Assembly (NCBI GenBank): GCA_021521415.1
Contig: JAIQDT010007613.1
Location: 62,001 to 126,000, forward strand
Length of the DNA stretch: 64,000 nt
Reading direction: 5' to 3'
Origin: Bidens hawaiensis
Lineage: Eukaryota > Streptophyta > Magnoliopsida > Asterales > Asteraceae
The notes below the pieces were generated by a model, which saw nothing but the letters and a program-made list of their open reading frames with translations, was not told the DNA's origin and made no database searches. The position numbers were made by a program, and so were the translations under genes. Shown in pieces: positions 1-12,000 of the stretch. Numbering within the stretch: the first letter of the stretch is position 1; every line of letters starts with the position of its first letter.

Positions 1-180
1 AATTTTTCTTTTCAAATCTTTACAAACTATGAGGTTGAACGTTGGACTTACATGCGAATCCGAACTTACAGGCTTTACATTCAAGGTATTTAGGACTTAA
101 ATGATGCCCCACCTATGTAGTTCTAGTTTAAAACCTCATGTTTTTTTTTCTTTGTAAATGTTTAGACACTAATCAACTAT
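1..180. repeat. Copy of a repeat block shared with 14040-14230
   Basis: The first ~180 bases align by eye, in the same orientation and with few differences, to 14040-14230; both carry the words GAGGTTGAACGTTGGACTTA and GATGCCCCACCT. In the second place the block lies just downstream (minus strand) of a copia RNase H gene, so it is probably copia 3' untranslated or LTR-adjacent sequence. Its function is not visible. Confidence 0.7.
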
Positions 181-616
181 TGGTTGATAGATAATCAGTT
201 TGCTCTATGTTAATCTTTCCCCTTCCTTGAACTTGAATCTATCTAGCTGTTGTTTCAATCTGTCTTTCTTGATGTCTTTGAGCTCAAGATTCCTTTAAAA
301 CATTTCAACTATGGCATCAAACATTTCCTTTGCAGTAGTGTGATGAGCCACACTAATCAAAATCTCACAAGAGAGGCCAACTTTCAGCATAGACAGTGCC
401 CAATCATTTTTTTTTTTCATCAGTCTTTCCAAGGCTTAATTATTTGCTGAACCATCAGGAATATATGGGCCAGTTCTGAATTGAATTCCACATATCAACA
501 TCGTTATAACACACAACTTCTTCTTATAGAACCTTTCAATTAATGTAATTTTCCTGCCCTAACAATCTCAGAATTTTGTTAGTTGACACTTCTTGCTCAT
601 CCATTACTCCAGACAT
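140..616 (-). pseudogene. Ty1/copia gag N-terminal relic
   Basis: Minus-strand translation from an ATG at 616 gives a decayed copia Gag N-terminus. Recognisable words are MSGVMDEQEVS, a DMWNSIQNWP block typical of the UBN2/DUF4219-type Gag region, then HHTTAKEMFDAIVEMF and DIKKDRLKQQLDRFKF. Several stops and at least one frame change break it. The gene ends abruptly near 140, where the sequence becomes the repeat block shared with 14 kb, so zinc knuckle and pol are missing. The upstream (higher-coordinate) DNA looks like a leader and LTR, consistent with the 5' end of a deleted or truncated minus-strand copia element. Confidence 0.65.
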
Positions 617-939
617 GTCTTGGTGTTTTAAAAGTATTTAGAAATGAAATTTTTCTTAAAATTTATCAAACTTTTAGAAAACAACCAGATCTGTGGATAA
701 AATCCTCAGATCTGATGAATCTGGATGGATAAGAACAAGATCTGGACACAAAAGGAATGTAATCAATGTAAATCTGAGAAAGAGAACTTTTAAACCTCAA
801 TAATCAGTAAATCTGAGAAAATGAAGAACAGGGCAGCTGACATCACAAATCAATGAACAGTTGTTAGCTGACGTCATTCTTCATCTTTAAAGTAAACAAT
901 ATTCAACAACAAATCAGCAACAAATCATCACAAATGCAG

Positions 940-1960
940 AGACGAAGTCATGATACCGCTTTTCAGAACCGATTTTCTCACTCAACCACACAACAACAAG
1001 TCTCGTAACCAAAACTAACGTGTTGACAAGACGGTTACGAGTTATGCTTTTATGAAGATTCAATGAATATTAATGCGGAATCAATAATAATCAAATTGTT
1101 GCTAAACGGACAGAAATGTAACAAACACATAAAGTAACTCAAAATATTTCCATTACAATTGTGAAGGATGCAATAAAAATCGATTAGGATTTCTAGGTGG
1201 AATATTTATATTTGTGGCAGCTTTTCCGTACAAATATATTCTTTTCAGGAAAGAGATAGCCGTCAAATCACAATATTCGCTATGTGTCCGTTGTCATAAA
1301 CGTGCCTAAAGTTTCCTTAAATAGGCACGTCTTAACACCTTCTAGAAACCATAATGATTGATACTTAACATATTCAAACGTATTACAAAATATTACAAGT
1401 GTAAACAGGTCTTCAAGTAAACATGTAGGCTTTTGTCCTTGTCGAGCCGGCCTGGTAACTAAAAGTATATTTGGAAAAGTTTTCCGAGTAAGCTTTACTT
1501 AGGGTATTTTTCTTAGAAAATATCCTTCAAGCAGACTTCAATCTTCATGATAATATCAAACTTTGCTCGATATATATCTTACGAGCAAACATGTTCTTCT
1601 TGGATCCCTTCATCCTTTTGTAACTTAACTTATTTGAACAAGTTCAAGTGTGCTGGTGACATTGTAGTTTGCTCGAGGTTGAACTTTACTCGTTAGAAGT
1701 CCTTAGAGTAATTTCTTCCTTAAAGTTTGCTTGGACCACAGTTTATTAACAGACCTTGCTCGATCCACCAAAAAACTTGGTTTTAGCTTGGTTTAGTCAA
1801 GGGTTCGCTCTAAAACAAACCTTGCTCGACTTGAAGAACAACCTTGCTTGATGAAGTGTAGCTTGATCTAACTAACACTTGGAAGACTTCAAGAAGATAA
1901 CCTTTCTCGTGAAGCAAAGTACCTTGCTTGAAAAATTTTAGGCTTGCTCGAAGTTTAGGC
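940..1960 (-). repeat. Probable copia 5' LTR, minus strand, with TATA box and reiterated TTGCTCGA words
   Basis: This block follows the leader of the gag relic at 140-616. Near 947-957 the minus strand reads CGGTATCATG, resembling an initiator-Met primer-binding site (weak). The plus-strand word TTAAATA at 1318-1324 reads TATTTAA on the minus strand and is a plausible TATA box. Upstream of it, at 1560-1945, variants of TTGCTCGA occur about six times. Exact LTR ends were not located and no second copy is in the window, so the LTR call is an inference from position. Confidence 0.45.
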
Positions 1961-1964
1961 CATT

Positions 1965-3015
1965 TCTGAAGAGGTTGAGAAGATTCCAATCTTCCTTTTG
2001 TCGAATCTTGATCCCAACAACTGGGGAGGATTTTCCAACTTTAAACAATAGAGTCGGTTTTGATAAGTTAAAATTTCGATGTATATTTGTCATGATTTTG
2101 GCCACTTTGCCAAAGAATATGATAAACCCAAGAAAGAGTACACAGAACCTAGAAATATGGATCGATATCAACTAAAGAAGTTTGCTGATTCTAAAGAGAA
2201 AACATCTGGGGTGATTCTGTGAAGCTGGGTGGATCACAAGCATTAATAACTGAGGGTATTGATTGAAACCAATGACTTTTGGGTGTTTCTTCTACCGGTA
2301 ACCTGGCTAATCAGGGAAAGCTCGAGTCCACTTAACATTTTCAAGACACAAAGGGTTAAGGATTAACTGTATTGAGTGAATTAGAAACTGACTCTGATTA
2401 TGATACTTCAAGTCAAGTGCATCCAAGTTCATTTTCTTGCATGGCCAAAATAGAAAATGTAGCATGTGAATCAGTTACAGTAACTGAGAATATTCCTTGT
2501 TCTTATTGTTAGGAACTTAAGTCCATGTTTGACTTAAATCATGCTTAGAATGAGACATTATTGAAAGATCTTGATATAGTTTGTGATAACTATAGACAAC
2601 CCTCGGATCTCGAAAAGAAATTTAAAGCAAAAAATTGAGGGATTGTCAAACAGTAATCACGATCAAAAGCAGAACTTTTAGGAAAGTTAATTATTATTGA
2701 TCAAAAGTTTCAAGAGATTCTTAAGCCAAGAACCAAAATTACTGAGCTTGAAAATGAAATACTTGAGATGAAAAGCAAGCTGGGAAAATTTAGAAATTCA
2801 TCATTTCCGTTCAATGAAATAATCAAAGTACTCGGTGAACAGAAAGGTTCTAAAAACAGCTTAGGGTTTACTGAGGTCTCTCACTATCACCTTGTATTAT
2901 GCTTGAGCGTAGCCTTTTGTACTGACAAATTTCAGAGCAGTGAAGAACTAAGTCGAAGTATAATTGTTAGTGAATATCAAGACCCAATATGTACCTCAGG
3001 TCGGAGGATATTATG
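1965..3015 (+). pseudogene. Ty1/copia gag (zinc-knuckle region) relic on the plus strand
   Basis: Plus-strand translation gives copia Gag C-terminal words: CHDFGHFAKEYDKPKKEY (a remnant of the CCHC knuckle, last Cys lost), then a linker with HPSSFSCMAKIENV, a coiled-coil-like stretch around 2700-2790, and SSFPFNEIIKVLGEQKGSKNSLGF near 2800-2870, which resembles the region before the copia protease. Multiple stops and frame changes occur. It is the only retrotransposon coding relic on the plus strand here. No LTR could be tied to it. Confidence 0.65.
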
Positions 3016-3369
3016 AAGTTCGCCTTTACTCAAATTTACTTTTGATCACAAATCACAAGGATTCCATGAAGTAAAATTTGAGAGCGGGTCAGTCCTTTAT
3101 TTATCAAACCCTTGCTCTATTCATACCTCATGAATTTCTACCAATCCAAGTTCATAATAGTCTTACCTTCACATTTGTTCCTACAAACATGATCGACTAC
3201 GAACATTTAGAATAATTAACTTATTCACGGATTTAGACATGCTAAAATGGAGCATAACTCAAAACATAATCATAACCAAAACCATATGATTGAGTCAAAA
3301 TAATAATTGTTCCGATATCCAAATACAAAATTTTGATCAAATCCAATCACTAGAATATCGAAGTCCTAA

Positions 3370-6196
3370 GACACAAGTATGACTCTCATGCTTCGGCGTT
3401 TCAAGGAGCTTTGTGAGTGGACCCGAAATGTTTTGATCAGTGTGAACTTTGGGAATACATATCTTTCCTTTTTCAACTTAATCCCTTATGTAGTTGAATC
3501 TCCCCTTAATGTGCCTAGTCGTTTGACGTGCACGGGGTTCCATGATTTGAGCCATCGCACCTTCGTTGTCACAAAAGACTTATAGAGGGTCCTGAATGGT
3601 ACGGACTACCCCTAGGTCGGCAATGAACTTTCTAATCCATGCAGCTTCTTGAGCTGCCAATGAAGCGACGATGTATTCAGATTCAGTGGTGGACAAGGCT
3701 ACCACGTCTGGTTTTTTGCTCTTCCAAGAGACAGCACCACCATTTAGAACGAAGACATATCCCGATTGTGATCGAGAATCATCTCGATCAGTTTGGAAAT
3801 TCGCATCCGTGTAACCGTTTACAACGAGTTCCTCCTCACCAGAGACATATATTAGAAACATATCCTTAGTCCTCATAAGGTATTTCAATATGCTCTTAAC
3901 CGCCATCCAATAGCTAGTTCCTGGATTTTGTTGGTATCTACTTGTCATGCTCAAAGCGCATGACACATCCGGTCTAGTGCATATCATGGCATACATGATG
4001 GATCCTATAGTAGATGCATATGGGATTCCATTCATTTTGTCTTGCTCATCCTTTGAGCAAGGACATTGATATGCACTCAATATTGTTCCTCTTTGAATAG
4101 GTACCAAACCTTTCTTGAAGTTGTCCATCTTGAACCTTTTCAATATTTTGTCAATGTATGCACTTTGATTCAAACCTGTCAACTGCCTTGATCTATCCCA
4201 ATAGATCCTTATTCCTAGAATATAGGTGGCTTCACCAAGATCATTGATGGTAAAACAACTTCCAAGCCAGGATTTACACCTTCCAAGGTTAAAATGTCAT
4301 TTCCAAATTATAGTATGTCATCAACATATAATATCAAGAAGGTAATGATACTCCCACTAGCTTTCTTATACACACAAGTTTCATCAGCGTTTTTGATGAA
4401 TCCAAATTTCTAAACTTCATCATCAAAACGGCGATTCCAACTTCTAGATGCTTCTTTCAATCCATAGATTGATTTCTTTAACTTGCATACTTTATTAGGA
4501 TGTTGTGGATCGACAAAACCTTCAGGCTAAACCATATAGACATCTTCCTCAAGATGCCCATTTAGAAAAGCAGTTTTGATATCCATTTGCCAAATCTCAT
4601 AGTCATAATATGCGTCTATGGCAAACAATATCCTTACAGAATTTAGTATCGCAACAGGCGAGAAAGTTTCATCATAATCAACCCCTTGAGTTTGAGTGAA
4701 ACCTTTTGCTACAAGTCTAGCTTTATAAGTATCCAAGTTTCAATGCATATCAGTTTTCTTCTTGAAAACTCACTTACTTCCAACCAGTTTGGAATTAAGT
4801 GGTGGAACAACCAAGTCCCATACTTGGTTGTCATGCATGGACTTCATCTCAACGTTCATGGCTTCAAGCCATTTATCACAATCAAATTGTGACATTGCAT
4901 CTCGGTATATGGTGGGTTCATCTGAATCTACCACATAGCATCCATCCATGAAAAATCCATATCTTTCAGGTAGGGTGCTAATTCTACCAAATTTGCGAAC
5001 GTTTTGTGTGTTTTGATCAACCATTTGATCATTCTGAAAAACCTCTTATTGATTGCTGGTGACAACCAAACGTGTATCGGCTTGTGGTTCTAGATCCTCC
5101 TCGAGTTCCACAGTTCTATCAGTTCCTTCCATATGGAACCTTCTTTCCAAGAACTTAGCCTTTCGAGCAATAAACACATTATGCTTGTTTGATTTGTAGA
5201 AATAATATCCCATCGAATCTCTGGGACATCCTACAAAGATACACTTAGTGGATCGGCTTTCAGGTTTGTTTTGGGTGTCATTCTTGACATAAGCCTCACA
5301 ACCCCATACCTTTAAATATGATAACGATGGAACCCTTTCATGCCATATTTCAAAAGTTGTCCTTTCCACTTTCTTGGTTGGTGCCATATTTAAAACACGA
5401 GCTGCGGAGATAAATGCGAAACCCATAATGATAGAGGTAATGTGCTTCTAGCAATCATGGATCGAACCATATCCAATAGAGTTCGATTCCTTCTTTCAGA
5501 CACACCATTGTGTTGCGGTGTTCCAGGTGGAGTAAGTTGTGAGACAATCCCACAACTCCTAAGATGATCTAGAAACGCATCATTGAGTTATTCACTTCCT
5601 CTATCGTAATGTAGTACTTTGATTGTTTTGTTGAGTTGATTTTGTACTTCATTTTGGAAGACTTTGAACATTTCAAAGGCTTCATCTTTATGTCTTAACA
5701 AGAAAACATACCCATAGCGAATATAATCATCGGTAAAGGTAGTGAAGTATCTTTCACCATTTCTTGTCATTGTCCTAAAAGGACCACAAAAATCAGAATG
5801 TATGATACCTAATAAGTCTTTCGCCCTTTCATTAGTTCCACTAAAGGACTTCTTAGTCATCTTTCCCAATAAACAAGATTCACACTTATCAAATGAATCA
5901 TCATTTGATTCCAAAAGACCTTTCTTTTGAAGTGTATGAATGTGATCCTTGTTTATGTGACCAAGGCGACAATGCCAAAGAAAAGTCTTATTCAAATCCA
6001 ATTTGAGTCTTTTGGTGTTAGCTTGGTACAACGAGTTATCAATGGATGTATTATCATGAACTAATTCATAAATGCCTTTAGACGGAATTGCTTAAAAATA
6101 AAAGACATCATTCATGAAAACACAAATATCATGGTTTACAAACTTTAAATCATAACCAAATTGTCTTAACAAAGAAACAGAGATAATATTCCCATA
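3370..6196 (-). pseudogene. Copia-1 pol: pre-integrase, integrase, reverse transcriptase, RNase H (broken)
   Basis: Read on the minus strand from 6196: NIISVSLLRQFGYDL (post-protease), the pre-integrase HCRLGHINKDH with CESCLLGK (the HHCC zinc site, about 5870-5980), integrase core FTTFTDDYIRYGYVF, then LNMAPTKKVERTTFEIW and a KCIFVGCPRDSMGYYFY block (5050-5430). Reverse transcriptase follows, with QMDIKTAFLNG at 4560-4600 and LYVDDILLF near 4310-4330. RNase H (3580-4182) has GYTDANFQTDRDDSRSQSGY and ALSTTESEYIVA, and its C-terminal part continues in frame beyond a stop to about 3370. Frame changes and stops separate these blocks, so it cannot make a functional polyprotein. It is transcribed in the direction of the 5' LTR at 8255-9032. 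Confidence 0.85.
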
Positions 6197-6724
6197 TGTT
6201 CATCTTGTATTTCATTAAGAATGTCTCGAACCTTTTTGTTAAGCCTTTAAGGATCAAATCCGTGGCTAACTCTTTTGAGATGGGACAATTAAGCAGTTCA
6301 AGCCGATCAATGTGGCTTTTCATCTTAATTACATAAGGTGAGACAGATTGGGTTTCTTCCATACAACATGCATGAAACGCTCGAACCGTTTCGAAGCGTT
6401 TCATGCTAGCTTAAGTAAGGAACATTTTCTTAAGCTGGGTGATCATGTCATTTTCCTCATGATTCTCGAAATCCTTTTTGGATCATGGGAATCATTGTTC
6501 CCAACATGAGGCAAGAAACTTGCACTTAATCCTCTGTGTATTTTAACCAATTCGCATAGGCATGCAAGTCATTAACATCAGATTCATCGGGAATAGGATC
6601 GTCCAAAATATAGGATTTCTTCTATTGCTTGAGAACAATTCTCAGGTTTAGACACCAATCCATAAAGTTGTTGTAGATTATGCACGGGTGGGATAATAGC
6701 GTTTTGTGGGTTATTTGCGGCCAT
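6197..6724 (-). pseudogene. Copia-1 gag fragment, fused by deletion to the post-protease region
   Basis: The minus-strand ATG at 6724 opens MAANNPQNAIIPPVHNLQQL, a Gag N-terminus. After several frame changes MKRFETVRAFHACCMEETQSVSPYVIKMKSHIDRLE and TDLILKGLTKRFETFLMKY (a typical copia Gag middle) appear. Immediately after, near 6197-6205, the sequence jumps to the segment that normally follows the protease. The Gag C-terminus, CCHC knuckle and aspartic protease are therefore deleted. Before decay this copy would already have depended on proteins from another element. Confidence 0.75.
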
Positions 6725-8240
6725 CTATAAATTTAACAAAGCTTAATTTTAGTATTTTCGATATCAATAAAATTTTAATCGTTAATACCCTTTAATGTCT
6801 CCAAGACAATTAATGATTAAAATCTAAAACCCAACGTTACATTCAAATAGTAGTTAGGTGACCTTTATCCTACTATTCAAATTAACAAGGTAGTCAATGT
6901 TTGACAATTGCAACCCTTTGCAACTTCTAGCTTTATGGGATCGGTTAAACATCATATGTTAAGTTGGCATATTTAATCCCATCAACACATGTGTACGCCA
7001 TGCTTCGGTGACCCTATTCACATGGTGACCTTTATCGCACATTTAAGTTTCCAAGTGACTCGAGTATAAAAGGATGGTCTTCAACTTGTTTTAAAAGGGA
7101 TTTAAGTTTTAAAATTCTAGATTGAAAAACTATCTTATGTACATTCCATTTGCTTGCATTCAAATTTATGGTACCTATAAAAACCAATTCTCAAAATTCC
7201 TTTTTAATAAAACCCATTTTATTGTGAAATCATTAATAGTTAATAAGACCAATTTATTACTTAATAATTTTAAAGGAATCAATTTTATGCTAGTCGTTGA
7301 TTTTAATATGTTAACATCCATATCCACATATGAAAAAACAAAACATAAAACAACCACACAAGCATAAATCACACGTTCATAACCATAACCACTTAGATTG
7401 ACAATACTTTTTGACCGAAACAAGTACGTCATAAGGTCTCACCAAAGGTACTATCATGACACAAGGTATAAGATGGTGAACTCCCACTTGACTCCGCATC
7501 CTTATGTTTCAAGCGTTCACCTCATGTTGTGATCCTTCTTCTTTATATGGGCTCCATCCAAAGTGGTATTGTAGTTGCATCTTCTTTTACAAAACATATC
7601 CTAATACATCTTTCTAGTAGAGGAAATACAACTATTCTACTTATTATTACATACCATTTGAAACAAATAAATAGATTACATACCCGAATAAAGAATAATA
7701 CAACCAATTAATAAATCACAACATATCACTTCAATATACACAAGATCATGGCTAGGTTATGAACATCCACACAAGCAGGTCAATATTTGACCAGAATTGT
7801 TCCCCTTTGAGCCTTAGTTCTCGGCCATAAACAGAGAACATAGAGTTCTCGGCCAAAACCAAAGCTTCAGAGTTTTAGGCCCGAAAACTTTGTTTAGCCG
7901 ATAACCTAGTGTTCTCGGTCTTTTAGGTCAACTGAGAACCATGGTTCACAACCAAGAGTTCTCGGTCCAACCGAGAACGTTTTTTCGGTCAATCGAAATC
8001 TCATGGTTCCCAACCAAGAATTTTCGGTCAACCGAGAACTCGGGTTCACGCTCTTTTCGGTAAGAACTGACACAACCTAGGTTTGTCCAAATGACCAATT
8101 TTCCCAGATTTACATGTATGGTACCATCTTGAAAAACCAAGGGGCAACCAATATCCTAAAGTGTTCGGCCAATATGGTAAAAAATACTGTCAAACCCGAA
8201 GACTTTAGATCCCATTTTGAAGCATATAATCGTATAAGTA
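6725..8240 (-). other. Copia-1 leader (5' untranslated region) with repeated GTTCTCGG/CCGAGAAC words
   Basis: About 1.5 kb between primer-binding site and gag. It is AT-rich with no convincing gene. From 7815 to 8060 direct and inverted copies of GTTCTCGGTC/CCGAGAAC recur, which could fold in RNA. Short ORFs in this stretch (for example 7175-7432) look like chance. Confidence 0.5.
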
Positions 8241-8253
8241 GCTCCTGATGCCA
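8241..8253 (-). promoter_or_regulatory. Copia-1 primer-binding site
   Basis: The minus strand reads TGGCATCAGGAGC one base inside the LTR edge at 8255. It closely resembles TGGTATCAGAGC, complementary to the 3' end of plant initiator tRNA-Met. Confidence 0.75.
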
Positions 8254-8254
8254 T

Positions 8255-8693
8255 TGTTGGGTTTTAACAATATTATCAAAGTCCAAATAAACCCATTATT
8301 AGGAAAGCGTAGAAGAAGTAGGTTTTAAATCTTGTTTCCCATTTTATGTTAAACCCAATGTCCTGAATCCATATACAATTAACATGCTATCAAGAACAAC
8401 CATAGAGTGTTTTAAAACATACCTTCAAGTCCATAAATTGAAAGCGATGAATGAGTTTGAATGACGAGTTTTCGATGAAGAAAACCTCAAGCTAGTATAC
8501 CCGAACAAGCCTTCAACAAACATCAAGTTTCTAGGATTCTTACACTATTGCAATCCACTTGTTCCTCCTTGTTACTCTCGGCTGAGAGAGAAGAAGAAGA
8601 GAGTTATGTGTGTGAGAGAGAAAATATGGTTGTTGTTATCCAAGAATAATAATCTCCCAATCCCCACCCTTGCATGTCTTGGAACAAAACAAA

Positions 8694-8732
<39 letters not shown>

Positions 8733-9032
8733 AGGGGCCAACCAACCATTGGGTTTTCCCCCGAAAACCGAAAAACATTTTTATTTTCTTTCAAGGCATA
8801 TTTGTTATTTATCCAAGTAAATAACATCTCTCTAAATATAAACACACAAGTGCAAATATTTAGAAAAACCATTTTCCAAATATTATAAGTGTTGATAATT
8901 ATTACTTAGATCATATCTAATTATAAATATCGTGGCGTTTGCCTAGCTTGTTATTAGGTATAACCCAACTTGGATCACAACGTACTAGCCACATCAACTC
9001 AAATATGTTTCTTGGACAGATCGATTCCAACA
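8255..9032 (-). repeat. Copia-1 5' LTR (778 bp)
   Basis: Begins TGTTGG and ends CCAACA, the usual short inverted ends of an LTR, and is flanked inside by the primer-binding site. It contains an (AG)n microsatellite at about 8698-8727. Its partner 3' LTR is absent from the window. Confidence 0.8.
8698..8727. repeat. (AG)n microsatellite
   Basis: About 14 uninterrupted AG units followed by G-rich sequence, inside the copia-1 5' LTR. It produces spurious ORFs on both strands. Confidence 0.95.
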
Positions 9033-12000
9033 CATCTGGCTTCCATTAATCTTTCTAGTAGTTGCTCATTATCCTTGGATAGAGCGCCTTTGTTTTCTTG
9101 TGCTATTCTTACCCTTGCTATGTCTGCATGAAATTTTCTTTGTCTTTCTTCTTTCTCTCTCTCCTTCAGCTCTTTCATCTTTCATTATTTTGAGTGTTCA
9201 GAAGTTATCCCTTCTTCATCCCTGATTTTCTTTGTCAATATTTAAAAATTTTCTACTACGTACTTCTTACTTATAGATTCTACAATGTCAAATCCATAGC
9301 CATGTTCCACCAAATATCCAGTTTTCCCACCATACTTTCTAAGGACACTGGCTTTCCTTTTTAGTTCAATAATAGCTCTTTGTTCATTTCTTTTCTTTTA
9401 TTTTCATCTTCTTCTTCATTTGCCTTCAAGGCTTTGCACAAATCTTCAAGATCTACAAAGTCCATCTTGCTTAGTTGTTCATCTGAATAAATTCTTTGTT
9501 TTAGGTGAGATATGTATTGATTTGATAATTTTCTTTTCTGCTCTCTTTTCTTCCTTACCTCATCTCTCTTCTTTTCAAACAAGTAATCAAGATCTTTGTC
9601 AAACATTTCTTTGATATCTTCATATTTAAATCTAAGACCCATCGGGCTAATAACTCTATGATCTTGTCTTTTCAGCTCATCCATTCTTGTGTCTATGTTT
9701 TCAATGTGCATATCAGATAGACTAATTTGAGGTGAAACAGGTCCATATTCTTTATCTTTAAATTCCTCTCCTTCCTCATCATATTTCATATCAGATATAC
9801 CTTTCAATGCATGGATTTGTGGTTCATTGAAGTTCATATTCTTTTCTTGTTCAAATTCTTTTGGTTTTATAAACTTCACTGGTACATCATAGATTGGTTC
9901 TTCAGTTAACTTTTACTTTTCTTTTTCTGTATCCACCTGCACCTTTTCCTTCTCAACTTTCTTATTCTTCAGAGATCCATCAAAATTAGGTATGTTTTGA
10001 CCATACCTTTTCCTTTTTCTAGAAACTTTGACCAAGTTTACAGGCCATTCTCTCTCAGGAGACCTGATTTCATTTAGTAATCCTTCAACTGTCTTTTTGG
10101 ATGATGCCCTTTCCATCTCATCTTGTATTCTTTTTGCATCATTATCAGTTACCAACTATTTGTCAGGATTTTTTCAGAACTAGGTTCCTTAGTTGGAGTT
10201 GTCTTTACATATTTTACATCTTTAAATTGATGAACAACTATAGCTAGTGCATTTTTAGCATCCTTAGCTTGTTTTAACTTCAAGTGTCCTTCAAGGACCT
10301 CTTGATCCAGTTATTGTTCATCTTCTCTCAATTTATTCCAATAGGAACCTTTGCTCATCTAACTCCTTTTCAGTCAACATACAATTTATGATTTCTCTCT
10401 CAAACCATTCATCCAAAATCTGATCATGTAACTTTTTGGGCTTCTCAGAAGTGTCATCAACAAAAAAGATATGATCATTTGATTCATCTGTTTTCTTCTT
10501 AACTAACTGACTTTATTCTCTACTATAGCCTTTCCATTCTCCTTTCTCCTTTCATCATCCTCATCAAGAAGTTTAGATGATCCAACCTCTCTTATGATAG
10601 TAGGTGCATCTCATCTATTTCATTGAATAAATCTTCAAACTCTACATCTATTGCAGCTTTCTCTTTCTCAATCAGGGAACTTTACCTCTTTAAATTTATC
10701 ATTAGTAGGGTCCAGTTGCATAGTTTCAACAAAATAAGATTATAGTTTCACCAGAGATAATTTTAGTTTCAGCTCATTATGTATCTTCATCTAGGACAAT
10801 TGTTCCATCATCATCATCAACATTAGTTACTATGACATTATCTACAACCACGTCAATTACTATCACATCATCTGTAACCTCCCTTTCCTCCCCAACCACA
10901 TTCCTCTCCTCATCTTCACTGACATCATAAATCATTTCAATAAATTTAAAAGAGTTATCATCAATAGAAACAGGGACATTGTCCCCCTATTTTGATGCAT
11001 CTGAGGTCTTCTCAACCTTAGACTCTAGTGTTTGAATTCTCTTAAGGGCATGTTGTAGCTGGTTTTCCAAATCATTGTTTTTAGCCCTGACTCTGTATTT
11101 TCAGTTCTTAAATCACAGTTTTCAACAATGAGGTTAAAATCTTTCTGTGGTAATGCATGGTTTGGGTTGGTGGAAGGTGAGATGTTTAGGTTAAATAGAT
11201 CAGTTTCGAAGGATTCAAAATGTTTGGTTTGGGGTTGATTTTGGTGTACTCGGCATTGAAGTATTTGTGAACTTTTATGTGGTGATGGGTTTTGGGTTTG
11301 TATTAAAGGTGTATGGCTTTGGGTGGGTGGTGATGAAGGAATATCAGTATGGGCAGATTGATGGAAGGGTTGGTGATTGGTAAGGTGTGTTTGTTTTGTT
11401 TATAAAGGCTGCAATAGGTTATGGTAAGTAAGTTTAAGTCCATTTGGAAGGGTTTGGGTTTGTGGTAGTGATTGGGGTGGTGAAACCGGTGGTGTAAGGG
11501 TTGAAGCACATGTATAACATTTGAAACAACTTCATCATAAATTTTCTCTCACTGAACATGTGCTATAACATCAGCCACATTCTCCTCAACTATTACATCA
11601 TCTCCTCCACCATCAAGATCATCACAATTATAATCAAAGTCACTTTCATCATCACTCCATTCTTCATTGTTTACCTCTGGTGAAGCATGAACCTCCATTA
11701 CTCCAAATTCATCATTTACAAACCAAGGAAGTACATCAAACTCCATTTGTGGATCAAACTGACCAGTTGCACCAAACCTGCTAATCGTCATTTAAACATT
11801 AGGATCTTGTAATACATGTGTTGCACCAGAAGTTGGTAAGTCAGGGTGTATCCTGTTGAAGATTATATGCGTAAACCTAGAATACATGAGAAATTTGTCT
11901 TCCTCCCTCTTCCTTGTATTTGTTACCATCCCTTCAAATATTATTCAGGAAAAATTGAATGGTTGATCATAAAGAAGACCAACAATGGTTGTAGCAATCT

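Larger units (their letters stand above)
3030..9032 (-). mobile_element. Copia-1: Ty1/copia LTR retrotransposon, 3' truncated, internally deleted
   Basis: A minus-strand copia element with its 5' LTR at 8255-9032, primer-binding site at 8241-8253, long leader, gag start at 6724, and integrase, reverse transcriptase and RNase H in copia order down to about 3370. No second copy of the LTR is found to the left, so the 3' LTR is missing and the left limit (~3030) is approximate. The element appears to have landed in, or beside, the coiled-coil ORF that begins at 9033. Confidence 0.85.

Noticed and set aside
8572..8888. Four overlapping ORFs on both strands around 8.6-8.9 kb
   Set aside because: All run through the (AG)n microsatellite of the copia-1 LTR, which keeps frames open by giving Arg/Glu or Ser/Leu repeats; no protein signal.
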